DNA of 64,000 nucleotides from Cohnella sp. OV330 (GTDB lineage: Bacteria; Bacillota; Bacilli; Paenibacillales; Paenibacillaceae): NCBI RefSeq assembly GCF_900112065.1, contig NZ_FOKE01000013.1, forward strand, positions 213,767-277,766, given 5' to 3'. The translations under genes and the position numbers were made by a program. Under the pieces are notes generated by a model, which was not told the DNA's origin, did not search any database, and saw only the letters and a list, made by a program, of their open reading frames with translations. Shown piece after piece: positions 15,022-23,449 of this stretch (the stretch's first letter is position 1; each line of letters begins with the position of its first letter).

Positions 15022-17463
15022 TTAAGGTCTGTTGTTGTTATTATATTGCGACAGCATCATTGCTTCGTCGATCTCCGTCTGCGTCTTGATCGTGCCAAGA
15101 TTCAGTCCGAGGTTCAGCGTATCGCTGTCGAAGCTGCTGACTAAGAAGGCCTTGACCGTATAGTTTTTTGTGGCTGCGTCGTTAACGCTGAAGTTCGCCG
15201 AATAAGTACCTGTGCCGATTGCCAGCTCCGCTGCCGCGATGCTCACCGGCGTATTACCGTCGAACAGCTCGAACACGACGGCTTGCGTACCTGTGTTGCC
15301 GCCTGACTCGGATGACTTCAACAAATTAACGTAATTGTTATTACTATTGCTATTGCCATAAGCCTGATTGTAAATAAACACTTTTGCCGTAATGCCGCTC
15401 GTCTTCGTGATCGACGGAGGCGTCATATAGAAGATATCGGACGACTTAAAGGTCCCGCCGCTATACGTTTGCGTTTGATAGCCGTCCGCTTCGACGCTCA
15501 CGTAGTAGTAATGATCCTTCAAGAAGACGCCCTTACGAATCGTTAACTTGCCGTCTTCAACGCCATACTCCGTTCCCGTCAACTCTCTATAACTGCAAGT
15601 GTTGTAGTCCCAGACCGTAACGCTAAGGATGTGGCCGATCCATTCGGCATTCTGGTCAAGCTTCAGTACGGTATCCGCATCTGCGAACAAATAACCCGTA
15701 ATCCGGGGAGCAGCAGCGACGATCGTCGTCACGAGCTCATCGTTCGATACATAGCCATGAGAATCCGTTAAGGAGTTCGCATCAATCTTAACTTGAATGG
15801 TGCCCGCCGTGATTCGGTTCTTCAAGAAGATCCCGATCTGGTTGCTTTGTACGACAATTCTATCGTCGGCGGACAGCTTCGTGAATGTCTTGCCGTTGTC
15901 CGTCGAGATCGAGATTTTGTCCTGCAGGTGGGTGCCCACTTCGTCCAAAGTCAAGTCAGTCAACTTATTAGAATAAATGGCATCGAGTTCCAGGCCTACA
16001 AAGCGTCCATTCAAATCTACGGTGCCGCCGTACAAACCGATGGAGCTATGGTCGTTAATGTCAAACCAAGCCGAGTTGAACGAATCATTTGAATGATTGC
16101 CAGAGAGATCGGCGATTTGGCTAAGAGAGAAATAATAGTAATGTACCTCACTATCGCGCGTCTCGAAATGGATCGTCACCGATGAACCCGACACAGTCAC
16201 TGTCGCACCCGGAGGCAGCCCATGTACATAGTCACCGCTAATCGAATCATACCAGTTAACATTGCTTTTGAACGCCTCGAGATCGTCGATCGCTACATTT
16301 TCGTTAAATTGCAAGGTCAGGTCCTTGAGATCTTTTGATACGACATAGTCCACAAGCTCAGGAGGAGTCAGATCGCTGTCATCATTTAATTTAAAATACG
16401 ACGAAGAGATTTTACTCGAAAAGTAATTGCCTTCCGCGTCCTGCAGCGTAGAACCTTGAATGACGATTTGGTTCGTCTCGATTGTCAGCGGAGTTGCGAA
16501 TTTGACGATCAGCTGATTATCTTTCAGCGTCACCTTATCGCCTTCTTCTAGGTTCCTTCTCTGAGTGACATCTTGATTAATTTGTTGCACATATATTCTC
16601 GAATTCAAATCGGTTGCGTCATAGTCCGGCGTGGGATAAATGTTGCGGTCGAACGTGACCGTAACCTCTTGATCGTTGTCGCTGAGCTCCACGCTCTTAA
16701 TTGCCGGAGGGCTCACGGCAAGGGCCAACTCCGGTGTGACATTGCCTGCCGTATCCTCGAGCAAACCGGCTGCGAGTTTAATCTTAGTCTTAGGGCCGGA
16801 GACAAGTGCTACATTTTGATTAGAGTATATTTGCAAATAATTGCTTTCCCAATCCAAACTTACTACGCCGTCAAGCAATGGAGAGAAATGCTCTCCATCC
16901 TGCGCGATTTGAATTTGGCTTTGGAGATAAGACGCTTCGTCCTCGATGCTATCCGGGTATACGACGACGAAGTCTTCGTCGAAGTATAGCTTCACACCCT
17001 CACTGTAGCTCTCCGCTCCCACGAATTCCGGAGGCGTGATATCTCGACCCACGATCGAATTCAGTTCAATCGAACTCCCGTATGTGGCTTCCTGGTCCAT
17101 CAGCCATAGCGCATCTGCCTCAATCCGAACGGCGTTGGACTTGCCGACCAACTCCGTATCCAGCGTCAAAACGAGCTGGCGCCGTTTATTGCTATCATAC
17201 TGGACCGAATCCTTGTCGCCGAGCGGCGTTGGCTCATTGGTACCCGTCAATTGAAGCGAGATCGCGTTCTTCAATTCATCCGAGTTTCCCGCCGGCTCTA
17301 TGTCACTGTCAAAACTGAGAGTAATCGTCTTGAAATCCTCGCTGACGGAAGCTGTCGCATTTAGCGTCGCGGGCGTAATCGGCTCCGCACTCGCCGCAGG
17401 CGCGTACGAGAACGCCGCGAAGACCAACATCGCCAGCATCAAAAATACTGAAACTTTTTTCAT
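15022..17463 (-). CDS. Secreted surface protein with SwmB/SbsA-like Ig repeats
   Basis: An 813-residue protein with signal peptide MKKVSVFLMLAMLVFAA...ASAEP. It contains at least five tandem beta-sandwich repeats with the pattern VTVTFDRNI, LTLQFNENV, TEDTAGN or ADLSGN, as seen in bacterial surface and S-layer proteins (SwmB and SbsA-type Ig domains). No enzymatic motif and no SLH domain of its own are seen, so it may bind through the SLH protein encoded 19 bp downstream. It has its own copy of the shared promoter element, ending 53 bp upstream. GC content is lower than in neighbouring genes. Confidence 0.88.
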   Translation of the reverse strand: MKKVSVFLMLAMLVFAAFSYAPAASAEPITPATLNATASVSEDFKTITLSFDSDIEPAGNSDELKNAISLQLTGTNEPTPLGDKDSVQYDSNKRRQLVLTLDTELVGKSNAVRIEADALWLMDQEATYGSSIELNSIVGRDITPPEFVGAESYSEGVKLYFDEDFVVVYPDSIEDEASYLQSQIQIAQDGEHFSPLLDGVVSLDWESNYLQIYSNQNVALVSGPKTKIKLAAGLLEDTAGNVTPELALAVSPPAIKSVELSDNDQEVTVTFDRNIYPTPDYDATDLNSRIYVQQINQDVTQRRNLEEGDKVTLKDNQLIVKFATPLTIETNQIVIQGSTLQDAEGNYFSSKISSSYFKLNDDSDLTPPELVDYVVSKDLKDLTLQFNENVAIDDLEAFKSNVNWYDSISGDYVHGLPPGATVTVSGSSVTIHFETRDSEVHYYYFSLSQIADLSGNHSNDSFNSAWFDINDHSSIGLYGGTVDLNGRFVGLELDAIYSNKLTDLTLDEVGTHLQDKISISTDNGKTFTKLSADDRIVVQSNQIGIFLKNRITAGTIQVKIDANSLTDSHGYVSNDELVTTIVAAAPRITGYLFADADTVLKLDQNAEWIGHILSVTVWDYNTCSYRELTGTEYGVEDGKLTIRKGVFLKDHYYYVSVEADGYQTQTYSGGTFKSSDIFYMTPPSITKTSGITAKVFIYNQAYGNSNSNNNYVNLLKSSESGGNTGTQAVVFELFDGNTPVSIAAAELAIGTGTYSANFSVNDAATKNYTVKAFLVSSFDSDTLNLGLNLGTIKTQTEIDEAMMLSQYNNNNRP

Positions 17464-17515
17464 TCTTCTTTTGTCACTCCTATATGTTTTTAGTGATTCT
17501 TTTTGCCTACTATGT

Positions 17516-17561
17516 CAGTATAAATGACGCCAATGACGGCAAAATGACAAACTTCGACGAA
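17516..17561 (-). promoter_or_regulatory. Surface-regulon promoter element, copy 2 (Ig-repeat/SLH operon)
   Basis: CAGTATA (17516-17522), 10 bp, ATGACGG (17533-17539), then AAATGACA and TTCGACGAA ending at 17561. Spacing is identical to copies 1 and 3. Confidence 0.85.
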
Positions 17562-17584
17562 AGTCCATTCCCGCCGCGCATGCG

Positions 17585-17617
17585 AAAAAAGACTCATCCC
17601 GAGTGGGAACGAGTCTT
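17585..17617 (-). terminator. Rho-independent terminator of the kinase-regulator operon
   Basis: AAGACTC pairs with GAGTCTT around a loop, followed on the minus strand by TTTTTT. It lies 32 bp after the response-regulator stop at 17649. Confidence 0.85.
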
Positions 17618-17648
17618 CCGGCCAGCTTCCTCTATTGATCTATCTCTT

Positions 17649-18791
17649 CTATTCGGCGGCTTCCAGCTGCGTCAGCAGCTGTCCGTACAGCTTAGTCACC
17701 TCTGTCGATGGCCGGACGCCCAGCTCTTCCTGAAGCGTGTCCGAAAACTTCGCGTACAACCGGGTCAGCGCTTCTCGATTGTGCTGCAGGGCCAGCGCCC
17801 TCATATATAGCTTGACCGTATCCTCGTCGAGCTCGTTGTATGCCGTGAGCTTGGCAAGCAGGCGGATCGCGGCCTGGATATCCCCCCGGTCCAACAACGC
17901 CTGGCCAAGACGAAGGGTGAACGACGCGTACATTTGGGAAATTCGTTCGACCTCGCTCCACGCCCACGGATAGGCGAGATCCCCGAACAGCTGGCCTACG
18001 TAGGCACGCTCCAGCTCGATCGCCCGGTCCAGGTTGGACGCATCCACCCCCGCCATTTCCCTACAGCCCTCTTCGAAGCGATGGAGGTCGACCTCCGCCA
18101 GCGTCAGATTCAGCGCATAGTGATTGGCGTTCGAATACAGGCTTCCCTTCATGCCGATCGCTTCGAGCAGCTTGCGGAGCTGATAGGCCGTCGTGTTCAA
18201 GTAGACCTCCGCGTTCTTGCGGGGCATGCCGCCGAAGATGTCCTCGATCAGCCGCGCCCTGGAGACGAGGCTCCCGCGCTGCAGCACCAGATAGGCGCAC
18301 AGCTCCGCGCTCTTGCTGGATCTCCACTTGACGAGCTCGCCCTGCGCGCCGCGGATCTCCATGCGCCCGAGACAGTTCACTCGCACTTGCGGCTCGGGTA
18401 TTGCCGGACTTTCCGCGCTTCCCTTGCCTTCGCTCGCTTCTGCCATCGCCCTTCGGACGGTATGGTGCAGCCGCTCCTGAACGACAGGCTTCACCATAAA
18501 GTCATAGGCATAGACGTCGAACGCGGCCAGCGCGAATTCGGTATGCGAGGTCACGAAGACGAGCTTGACGTCCCTGTCGCTGGCCCGAAGGCGCTGGGCG
18601 AAGGCCATGCCGCTCTCCTTGGGCATGTTGATGTCGATGAAGATCAGGTCGACCGCGTTGCCCCTCAAATATGCCTCGGCCGATGCGGTGTCCGCGAAGC
18701 TGCCGACGACTTCGACGCCGTCGATTTTAGCCAGCATCCGCTTCATGATCAGGTGCATCGCCTTTTCGTCGTCTACGATCAGGACCTTCAT
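17649..18791 (-). CDS. Response regulator with receiver, winged-helix and BTAD (SARP-like) domains
   Basis: A 380-residue regulator. The receiver (1-120) has D7, D8, phospho-acceptor D53 (FIDINMP) and K101. An OmpR-type winged helix spans about 135-232 (RSSKSAELCAYLVLQRG...) and a bacterial transcriptional activator domain about 235-380 (YARAL/LQHNREALTRLYAKF). This is the SARP layout fused to a receiver; SARPs bind direct repeats about 11 bp apart just upstream of -10 boxes. The ATG at 18791 overlaps the kinase stop by 4 bp, so kinase and regulator are a pair. Likely targets are the three promoter elements at 13164, 17516 and 20650, including its own. Confidence 0.93.
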   Translation of the reverse strand: MKVLIVDDEKAMHLIMKRMLAKIDGVEVVGSFADTASAEAYLRGNAVDLIFIDINMPKESGMAFAQRLRASDRDVKLVFVTSHTEFALAAFDVYAYDFMVKPVVQERLHHTVRRAMAEASEGKGSAESPAIPEPQVRVNCLGRMEIRGAQGELVKWRSSKSAELCAYLVLQRGSLVSRARLIEDIFGGMPRKNAEVYLNTTAYQLRKLLEAIGMKGSLYSNANHYALNLTLAEVDLHRFEEGCREMAGVDASNLDRAIELERAYVGQLFGDLAYPWAWSEVERISQMYASFTLRLGQALLDRGDIQAAIRLLAKLTAYNELDEDTVKLYMRALALQHNREALTRLYAKFSDTLQEELGVRPSTEVTKLYGQLLTQLEAAE

Positions 18792-20596
18792 CCGATCTCC
18801 CTCTCCGCCATCAGGTCGTCGCCGAATGCGACGTCCGCCTGCGCGGCCGGCACCGTGAAATAGAATACGCTGCCCTGCCCGGGCGTGCTTTCGAACCAGA
18901 GCTCTCCTCCGTTCAGCCGCACGAACTCCTTGCAGAGCGCGAGCCCCAGCCCGACGCCTCGCTCGCCCGCCGTTCCTTCGGTAGAGACGACGTTGTCCTC
19001 CCGCAGCAGCGTATACAGCCGCTCCTCGGGCACGCCCGTGCCCGAATCGCTGACGCTGACGGTGAACGCGTCTCCCGACCGCGATGCCCGCACCTGGATG
19101 TCGCCGCCGAGCTCGGTGAATTTGATGGCATTGGACAGCAGATTGCGGAGCACCAGGTCGAGCATCTCCTTGTCCGCGTACACGAACGCGTCCGACTGGA
19201 CGTCGGATGCGATCCGGATGCCTTTGCCGTCGCTGCGGCCTTGCAGAAGCCGGACATTCCGCTGCACGGAGTGGGACAGGCTCTGGACGATCGGTACGAA
19301 GACCATGCCGCTCCGCTGACTGCGGAACCATTCGAGCAAGCTCTCGACGAGCGCAAAGGTGCTGTATACCTGGCGGCTCATCTCTTGCACGATCTCCTCA
19401 TGGTCCTCTCCGCAGGCGGACGCCTCCTCCTCCAGCAGCTCGGTCAGATTCAGAAGCACCGCCATCGGATCCCGGATATCGTGCGCGATCACGTTGAACA
19501 TCTGATCCTTGAAGGCGTTCAGCTCGCGAAGCTGCCTGGCGTTCTCGAGCAGCCGCTCCTCGGATCGCACCGCGTCCGTCACGTCGCGCAGCAGCAGCAT
19601 CTTGCCCGTCGGTCTGGAACGGAAATCGGCGATGAGCGAGAGCTGGACTTTATAATAACGGTCCGCGGCCTCGTCCTTAAGAAGCTCCTGATCTTCGGAG
19701 CCAGGCGCACGGTCGATTCGCCGGAGAAGCTCGTGATTGGCCGCGAAAACGGCCGATGCCGGCTGGCCGATGCCGTTTTTGCGGCCCAGGCCTTGAATCG
19801 TGCGCCCGGCCGATTGATTGAAGCCGGTGATGTTGTGCTCCAGATCCAGCAGCACGACGGCGTCCTGCATGGATTCGAACACCTTCTGCAGCGCCATCGG
19901 CGCGAGCCGGAGCAGATTGAACTGGTAGATGCCGAACAGGAAAAAGATGCCCGAGAGGACGAAGCCGAACGGAGAAATATCGAACGGCGTGGGCAGCACC
20001 TCGCTGAGATAGACGAGCGTAAAGCTATAAGGGGCTAGCGAGCCTACCAGCATGAGCGCGACATGCTTTTTCATGGACGGCGCGGACTTGAAGTACATGC
20101 GCAGGAGGAGGACGGTCCCGACGAGGATGAGCACGTATGCATACACCGCGTGCATGTAATAGAGCGGACCCCGGACGATCCGGGCCAGCGGGAAGCCCTC
20201 GGAGTCGTCGAGCGTGAGGCTTTTGTAAAAAAGATGATGCCATTCGTTCGTATTGTGGGCGATGAACGTCACGACGGGAATGACCATCGCGGCGGCGACG
20301 GTCCATTTGCGTATGTAGGCCTGCTTGCCCGTATATTGGAGCACCATGACGATCCAGAATACGGTTCCGAACGGGATGCCGATATACTCGATGCGCAGCC
20401 AGAAGCGTATAGTCTCCAGCGACGTACTGACGAGTTCGAATGCGTAGCCGAGCGTGTAGAACGCGGTGCTCAAAATGCATAGGCCATAGCTGACCGCGAT
20501 CGGCAGCTCTCTTCTTTTCCAGCACAGATAGACGACCACCGCGGAGCAGCCGGTAGCCGCGATCAGCAAGGCGGACAAATATAAATTGAAGTTCAT
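18788..20596 (-). CDS. Histidine kinase with 7TM N-terminus and PAS domain
   Basis: A 602-residue membrane sensor. Seven membrane helices lie in residues 5-230, similar to the histidine-kinase 7TM region family; a PAS domain follows at about 238-345 (MQDAVVLLDLEHNITGFNQSA), then HisKA with H372 in AHDIRDP, then HATPase_c with the N box LLSNAIKF and the G boxes DSGTGVPEE and GVGLGLAL. It would sense a membrane or extracellular signal and phosphorylate the adjacent SARP-like regulator (4-bp overlap). Its own promoter is copy 3 of the shared element, implying autoregulation. Confidence 0.93.
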   Translation of the reverse strand: MNFNLYLSALLIAATGCSAVVVYLCWKRRELPIAVSYGLCILSTAFYTLGYAFELVSTSLETIRFWLRIEYIGIPFGTVFWIVMVLQYTGKQAYIRKWTVAAAMVIPVVTFIAHNTNEWHHLFYKSLTLDDSEGFPLARIVRGPLYYMHAVYAYVLILVGTVLLLRMYFKSAPSMKKHVALMLVGSLAPYSFTLVYLSEVLPTPFDISPFGFVLSGIFFLFGIYQFNLLRLAPMALQKVFESMQDAVVLLDLEHNITGFNQSAGRTIQGLGRKNGIGQPASAVFAANHELLRRIDRAPGSEDQELLKDEAADRYYKVQLSLIADFRSRPTGKMLLLRDVTDAVRSEERLLENARQLRELNAFKDQMFNVIAHDIRDPMAVLLNLTELLEEEASACGEDHEEIVQEMSRQVYSTFALVESLLEWFRSQRSGMVFVPIVQSLSHSVQRNVRLLQGRSDGKGIRIASDVQSDAFVYADKEMLDLVLRNLLSNAIKFTELGGDIQVRASRSGDAFTVSVSDSGTGVPEERLYTLLREDNVVSTEGTAGERGVGLGLALCKEFVRLNGGELWFESTPGQGSVFYFTVPAAQADVAFGDDLMAEREIG

Positions 20597-20649
20597 AAAA
20601 GAGGAGGCTCCTCATGGTGCTAGGCTGGAAATGCGTTCATTCGCTTCTA

Positions 20650-20695
20650 CAGTATACACCCCTTTAATGACGGAGAAATGACAAATTTCGACGAA
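20650..20695 (-). promoter_or_regulatory. Surface-regulon promoter element, copy 3 (kinase-regulator operon)
   Basis: CAGTATA (20650-20656), 10 bp, ATGACGG (20667-20673), then AAATGACA and TTCGACGAA ending at 20695. It lies 54 bp upstream of the kinase start. Confidence 0.85.
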
Positions 20696-20705
20696 AACAG
20701 ACGGC

Positions 20706-20733
20706 GCCGTATTTTCCTTTAAGAAAATACGGC
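20706..20733 (-). terminator. Terminator of the NAD(P)-binding protein gene
   Basis: GCCGTATTTTC pairs perfectly with GAAAATACGGC, 18 bp after the stop at 20752; the minus strand continues into TGTTTTC. Confidence 0.75.
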
Positions 20734-20751
20734 ACCGACGTCCGGCCTATG

Positions 20752-21393
20752 TTATTCCGCTTCGCCCACGACGGTGAAGCGCTCGCCTTCATGCGCGGGC
20801 TGCTCGATCTCGTCCACGATCGCGATCGCATAATCGGCGTAGCTCACGTAGCTATCGCCCTTCGCGTTGACGAGGAGTTGATCCCGTCCTTTGCGGTAAG
20901 CGCCGGTACGCTTGCCCGCCGGATCGAAAAACGCGGACGGGCTGACGAACGTCCAGCGGATGCCGGTCGCGGCCTGAAGTTCCTGCAGATTCTGCGCCTG
21001 GCTCGACGCGGTCGCCTTGAACATCTCGGGGAAGTCGGGCGTATCGACGACGCGGAGCGTCTTGGCTTCGTCTACGAACAGGCTGCCGGCGCCGCCTACG
21101 ACGATGAGGCGAGCGTTTGACGCGCCCCGGAGCGCGGCGATCAGCGCCCGTCCGGCTTCGGCATGCAGATGCGCTTGGTCCAGCGGCGCGCCGAACGCGT
21201 TCACGATCACGTCGAACGCTTGCAGGTCGCTTGCTTGCAGATCGAAGATGTCCTTCTTGAGCACCGGCCAGCCCTTGTCCGCCACCTTGGACGCGGTGCG
21301 GACGATCGCCGTCACCGCGTGACCTCGCGCCGCCGCTTCCGTGGCGATTGCTTCGCCTGCCTTGCCGCTTGCGCCGATAATTCCGATTTTCAT
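20752..21393 (-). CDS. NAD(P)-binding oxidoreductase (YwnB-like), Rrf2-controlled
   Basis: A 213-residue atypical short-chain reductase. The nucleotide-binding motif MKIGIIGASGKAGEAIA is at the very N-terminus, and the NmrA/NAD(P)H-binding fold is complete (IVVGGAGSLF, FVSPSAFFDPAGKRTGAYRKG). The start at 21393 is set by AGGAGG 8 bp upstream. The organisation with an Rrf2 regulator directly upstream on the same strand resembles the ywnA-ywnB pair of Bacillus subtilis. A 7-9-7 palindrome at 21469-21491 matches the one ahead of the Rrf2 gene, so this gene is the probable regulated target. The physiological substrate is unknown; quinone or electrophile stress is a guess. Confidence 0.88.
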   Translation of the reverse strand: MKIGIIGASGKAGEAIATEAAARGHAVTAIVRTASKVADKGWPVLKKDIFDLQASDLQAFDVIVNAFGAPLDQAHLHAEAGRALIAALRGASNARLIVVGGAGSLFVDEAKTLRVVDTPDFPEMFKATASSQAQNLQELQAATGIRWTFVSPSAFFDPAGKRTGAYRKGRDQLLVNAKGDSYVSYADYAIAIVDEIEQPAHEGERFTVVGEAE

Positions 21394-21468
21394 GAACGTA
21401 TCCTCCTCAACGATGATGGGTTCTTTTGCAAATGGATATTGCTTATGCGCCGAACTGGGGTGAAATTC

Positions 21469-21491
21469 GTTGAAACCATGACGGTTACAAC
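21469..21491. promoter_or_regulatory. Rrf2 operator ahead of the oxidoreductase gene
   Basis: GTTGAAA, 9 bp, TTACAAC: same 7-9-7 geometry and nearly the same arms as the site at 21975-21997. Confidence 0.7.
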
Positions 21492-21509
21492 AAGTGCAGA
21501 GAAAAGCGC

Positions 21510-21959
21510 TTAGCCGTTCGCGGCACGCTTTTCTTCGATCTCCCGCGCCAGCACGTCGACGAGCTCTCTCATCGTCACGGCGGCCAGCACGCCCTCCATC
21601 GCCGCCTGCGCCTTGAACATCATCAGGCGAAGGACCTGCTCGATGTTGGCGCCGACCGGACAAGCCGGATTCGGCTGTTCGTGCACATGGAACAAGTTGC
21701 CTTCTTCCACCACGTCGACCGCGCGATACACGTCGAGCAGCGTGATCTCGTCCAGCTCCCGAGCCAGCGTAGCGCCGCCGCTCCCGGCTTTGACGTTGGC
21801 AAGTCCCGCCTTTTTCAGATGACCCAGCACCCGGCGGATGACGACCGGATTCGTCCCGACGCTGCCGGCCAGCCATTCCGACGTATGGTGATCCTGCGGC
21901 CGAATCGCTAGCAGGGACAAGATATGCACGCCGATGGAAAATCTGCTGCTGATTTGCAT
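21510..21959 (-). CDS. Rrf2-family transcriptional repressor (YwnA-like)
   Basis: A 149-residue winged-helix protein: SRFSIGVHILSLLA at the N-terminus, recognition region TSEWLAGSVGTNPVVIRRVLGHLKKAGL, wing VKAGSGGATLARELDEITLLDVYRAV. Only one cysteine (NPACPVG) lies where Fe-S-binding members have three, so an iron-sulfur cluster is unlikely. The start at 21959 follows AAAGGGTG. Its promoter contains a perfect GTTGTAA-N9-TTACAAC palindrome over the TATAAT box, pointing to autorepression, and a second copy lies before the oxidoreductase gene. Confidence 0.92.
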   Translation of the reverse strand: MQISSRFSIGVHILSLLAIRPQDHHTSEWLAGSVGTNPVVIRRVLGHLKKAGLANVKAGSGGATLARELDEITLLDVYRAVDVVEEGNLFHVHEQPNPACPVGANIEQVLRLMMFKAQAAMEGVLAAVTMRELVDVLAREIEEKRAANG

Positions 21960-21974
21960 AAGCAACACCCTTTC

Positions 21975-21997
21975 GTTGTAAAAATTATAGTTACAAC
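21975..21997. promoter_or_regulatory. Rrf2 autoregulatory operator
   Basis: Perfect inverted repeat GTTGTAA-N9-TTACAAC. The spacer contains the TATAAT -10 box on the minus strand, 16 bp upstream of the rrf2-type start codon. Confidence 0.8.
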
Positions 21998-22060
21998 TCA
22001 TGAGGGATGTCAAGGCTTGCGTTCCGGAGTCGAATAGACATTGCTATAGGATTCCGTTAG

Positions 22061-22094
22061 AAAGGGAAGCCCATTCCTTGCTTGGCTTCCCTTT
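22061..22094 (-). terminator. Terminator of the epimerase-like gene
   Basis: AAAGGGAAGCC pairs with GGCTTCCCTTT around a 12-nt loop, 20 bp after the stop at 22114. Confidence 0.75.
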
Positions 22095-22113
22095 GTTTCA
22101 TGCCTGCATCCCG

Positions 22114-23142
22114 CTATTCCGCAAGCGACCGTCTAACCGACGAAGCCGCTTCGTCCAGCGCGGCGACGACCTGGTCGCACCAACCATCGAATGCCGGATC
22201 CTCACGCTGCAGCTCAGGGTGCGCCAGAATGTGCGCCACGGTCCGCTTGATCCCTTGATCGAAGCGCGTCTCGGCCGCGAAGCCGGGGACCAGCCGCTTC
22301 AGCTTGGCGTTGTCGAAGACGACGGAGTTCGCCTTGTCCCCGATCAGCCCGCCCGTAAAATCTTCGCGACTGCAAGCCGCCAGAAATTCAGAAGGCGCAT
22401 GCACCGCCCGCAGCGGGACGCCGAGCGCGTCCGCGATGGCCGCATAGATCTGGTTCCAGGTCAGCGACTCGTCCGAAGTGATCTGGACCGACTCGCCGAT
22501 CGCGTGCAGATTGCCCATCAGCCCGATGAATCCTTTCGCGAAATCTTCATTATGCGTCATCGTCCACAAGGAGGTGCCGTCGCCGTGAATAAGGACGGGC
22601 TTGCCTTCGAGCATCCGCTTGGCCACCTGCCACGAGCCCTTGCTGCCATGCACGCCCAGCGGTATCGAGCGCTCGTCGTACGTGTGGCTTGGCCGCACGA
22701 TCGTGATCGGGAAGCGCTGCTCGCGATACTGCTTCATCAAATATTCCTCGCAGGCGATCTTGTTCCTCGAATATTCCCAATACGGATTGGCGAGCGGCGT
22801 GCTCTCCGTGATCCGGTAGTCGGACAGCGGTTTCTGGTAGGCGGAGGCGGAGCTGATGAAAATGAACTGCTTGGTTTTCCCCGCGAAAAGACGGTAATCC
22901 CGCTCGAGTTGGGCAGGCACGAAGGCGATAAAATCCGCCACCACGTCGAAAGACAAGTCCCGGATCAGCTCCGCTACGCGCGTTTCGTCGTTGATATCCG
23001 CCTCGAGCGTCTTGACGTTCGCGGGCAGCTCCGCGTTGCGCGAGCCTCGGTTCAGCAAATACAGCTCGCAGCCTTGCGCCGCCAGTTGTCTCGTGATCGC
23101 CGCGCTGATCGTACCCGTGCCGCCGATAAATAACGCCTTCAT
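22114..23142 (-). CDS. NAD-dependent epimerase/dehydratase family (extended SDR) protein
   Basis: A 342-residue extended short-chain dehydrogenase. The cofactor motif MKALFIGGTGTISAAI is at the N-terminus; FISSASAYQKP and the catalytic-type YSRNKIACEEYL (YxxxK) follow at about residues 105-150, then IVRPSHTYDERS. The C-terminal part resembles NAD-dependent reductases of the isoflavone-reductase/mRNA-binding-like group. The substrate is unknown. The start at 23142 is set by GGAGGTG 7 bp upstream. No partner gene is adjacent, and a terminator follows. Confidence 0.87.
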   Translation of the reverse strand: MKALFIGGTGTISAAITRQLAAQGCELYLLNRGSRNAELPANVKTLEADINDETRVAELIRDLSFDVVADFIAFVPAQLERDYRLFAGKTKQFIFISSASAYQKPLSDYRITESTPLANPYWEYSRNKIACEEYLMKQYREQRFPITIVRPSHTYDERSIPLGVHGSKGSWQVAKRMLEGKPVLIHGDGTSLWTMTHNEDFAKGFIGLMGNLHAIGESVQITSDESLTWNQIYAAIADALGVPLRAVHAPSEFLAACSREDFTGGLIGDKANSVVFDNAKLKRLVPGFAAETRFDQGIKRTVAHILAHPELQREDPAFDGWCDQVVAALDEAASSVRRSLAE

Positions 23143-23449
23143 CAAAAAGCACCTCCGCAAAGTGAATTGGAGCAAGCGATAATATTCGTCCCTACCTATA
23201 TTCGCTGCCGGGAAAGCCGGTCCTGTCGCCGGGCGCCCGAAAAATCGGGCGGACCGCCGCCGTAGTCACAATCCTGACGGTCGAGGTCACCAGCTTGGTA
23301 GCCGGCAAGCCATTGGCGCTCCTACAATGGGTTCACGGTGCGGCCGTCACCGACAGCGGACCGCCCGCTTAAAGGAAGGAGGCGTCTATCGCAGCAAGGA
23401 GGAACGGGCACGAACGACTCCAATATTCCACGATACGGAGGTTATGAAA
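23143..23449. other. Intergenic region upstream of the glucanase
   Basis: This 307-bp stretch is the divergent upstream region of the epimerase-like and GH87-type genes. Apart from the GGAGG ribosome site at 23437-23442, no clear operator, repeat or RNA element was recognised. Confidence 0.5.
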
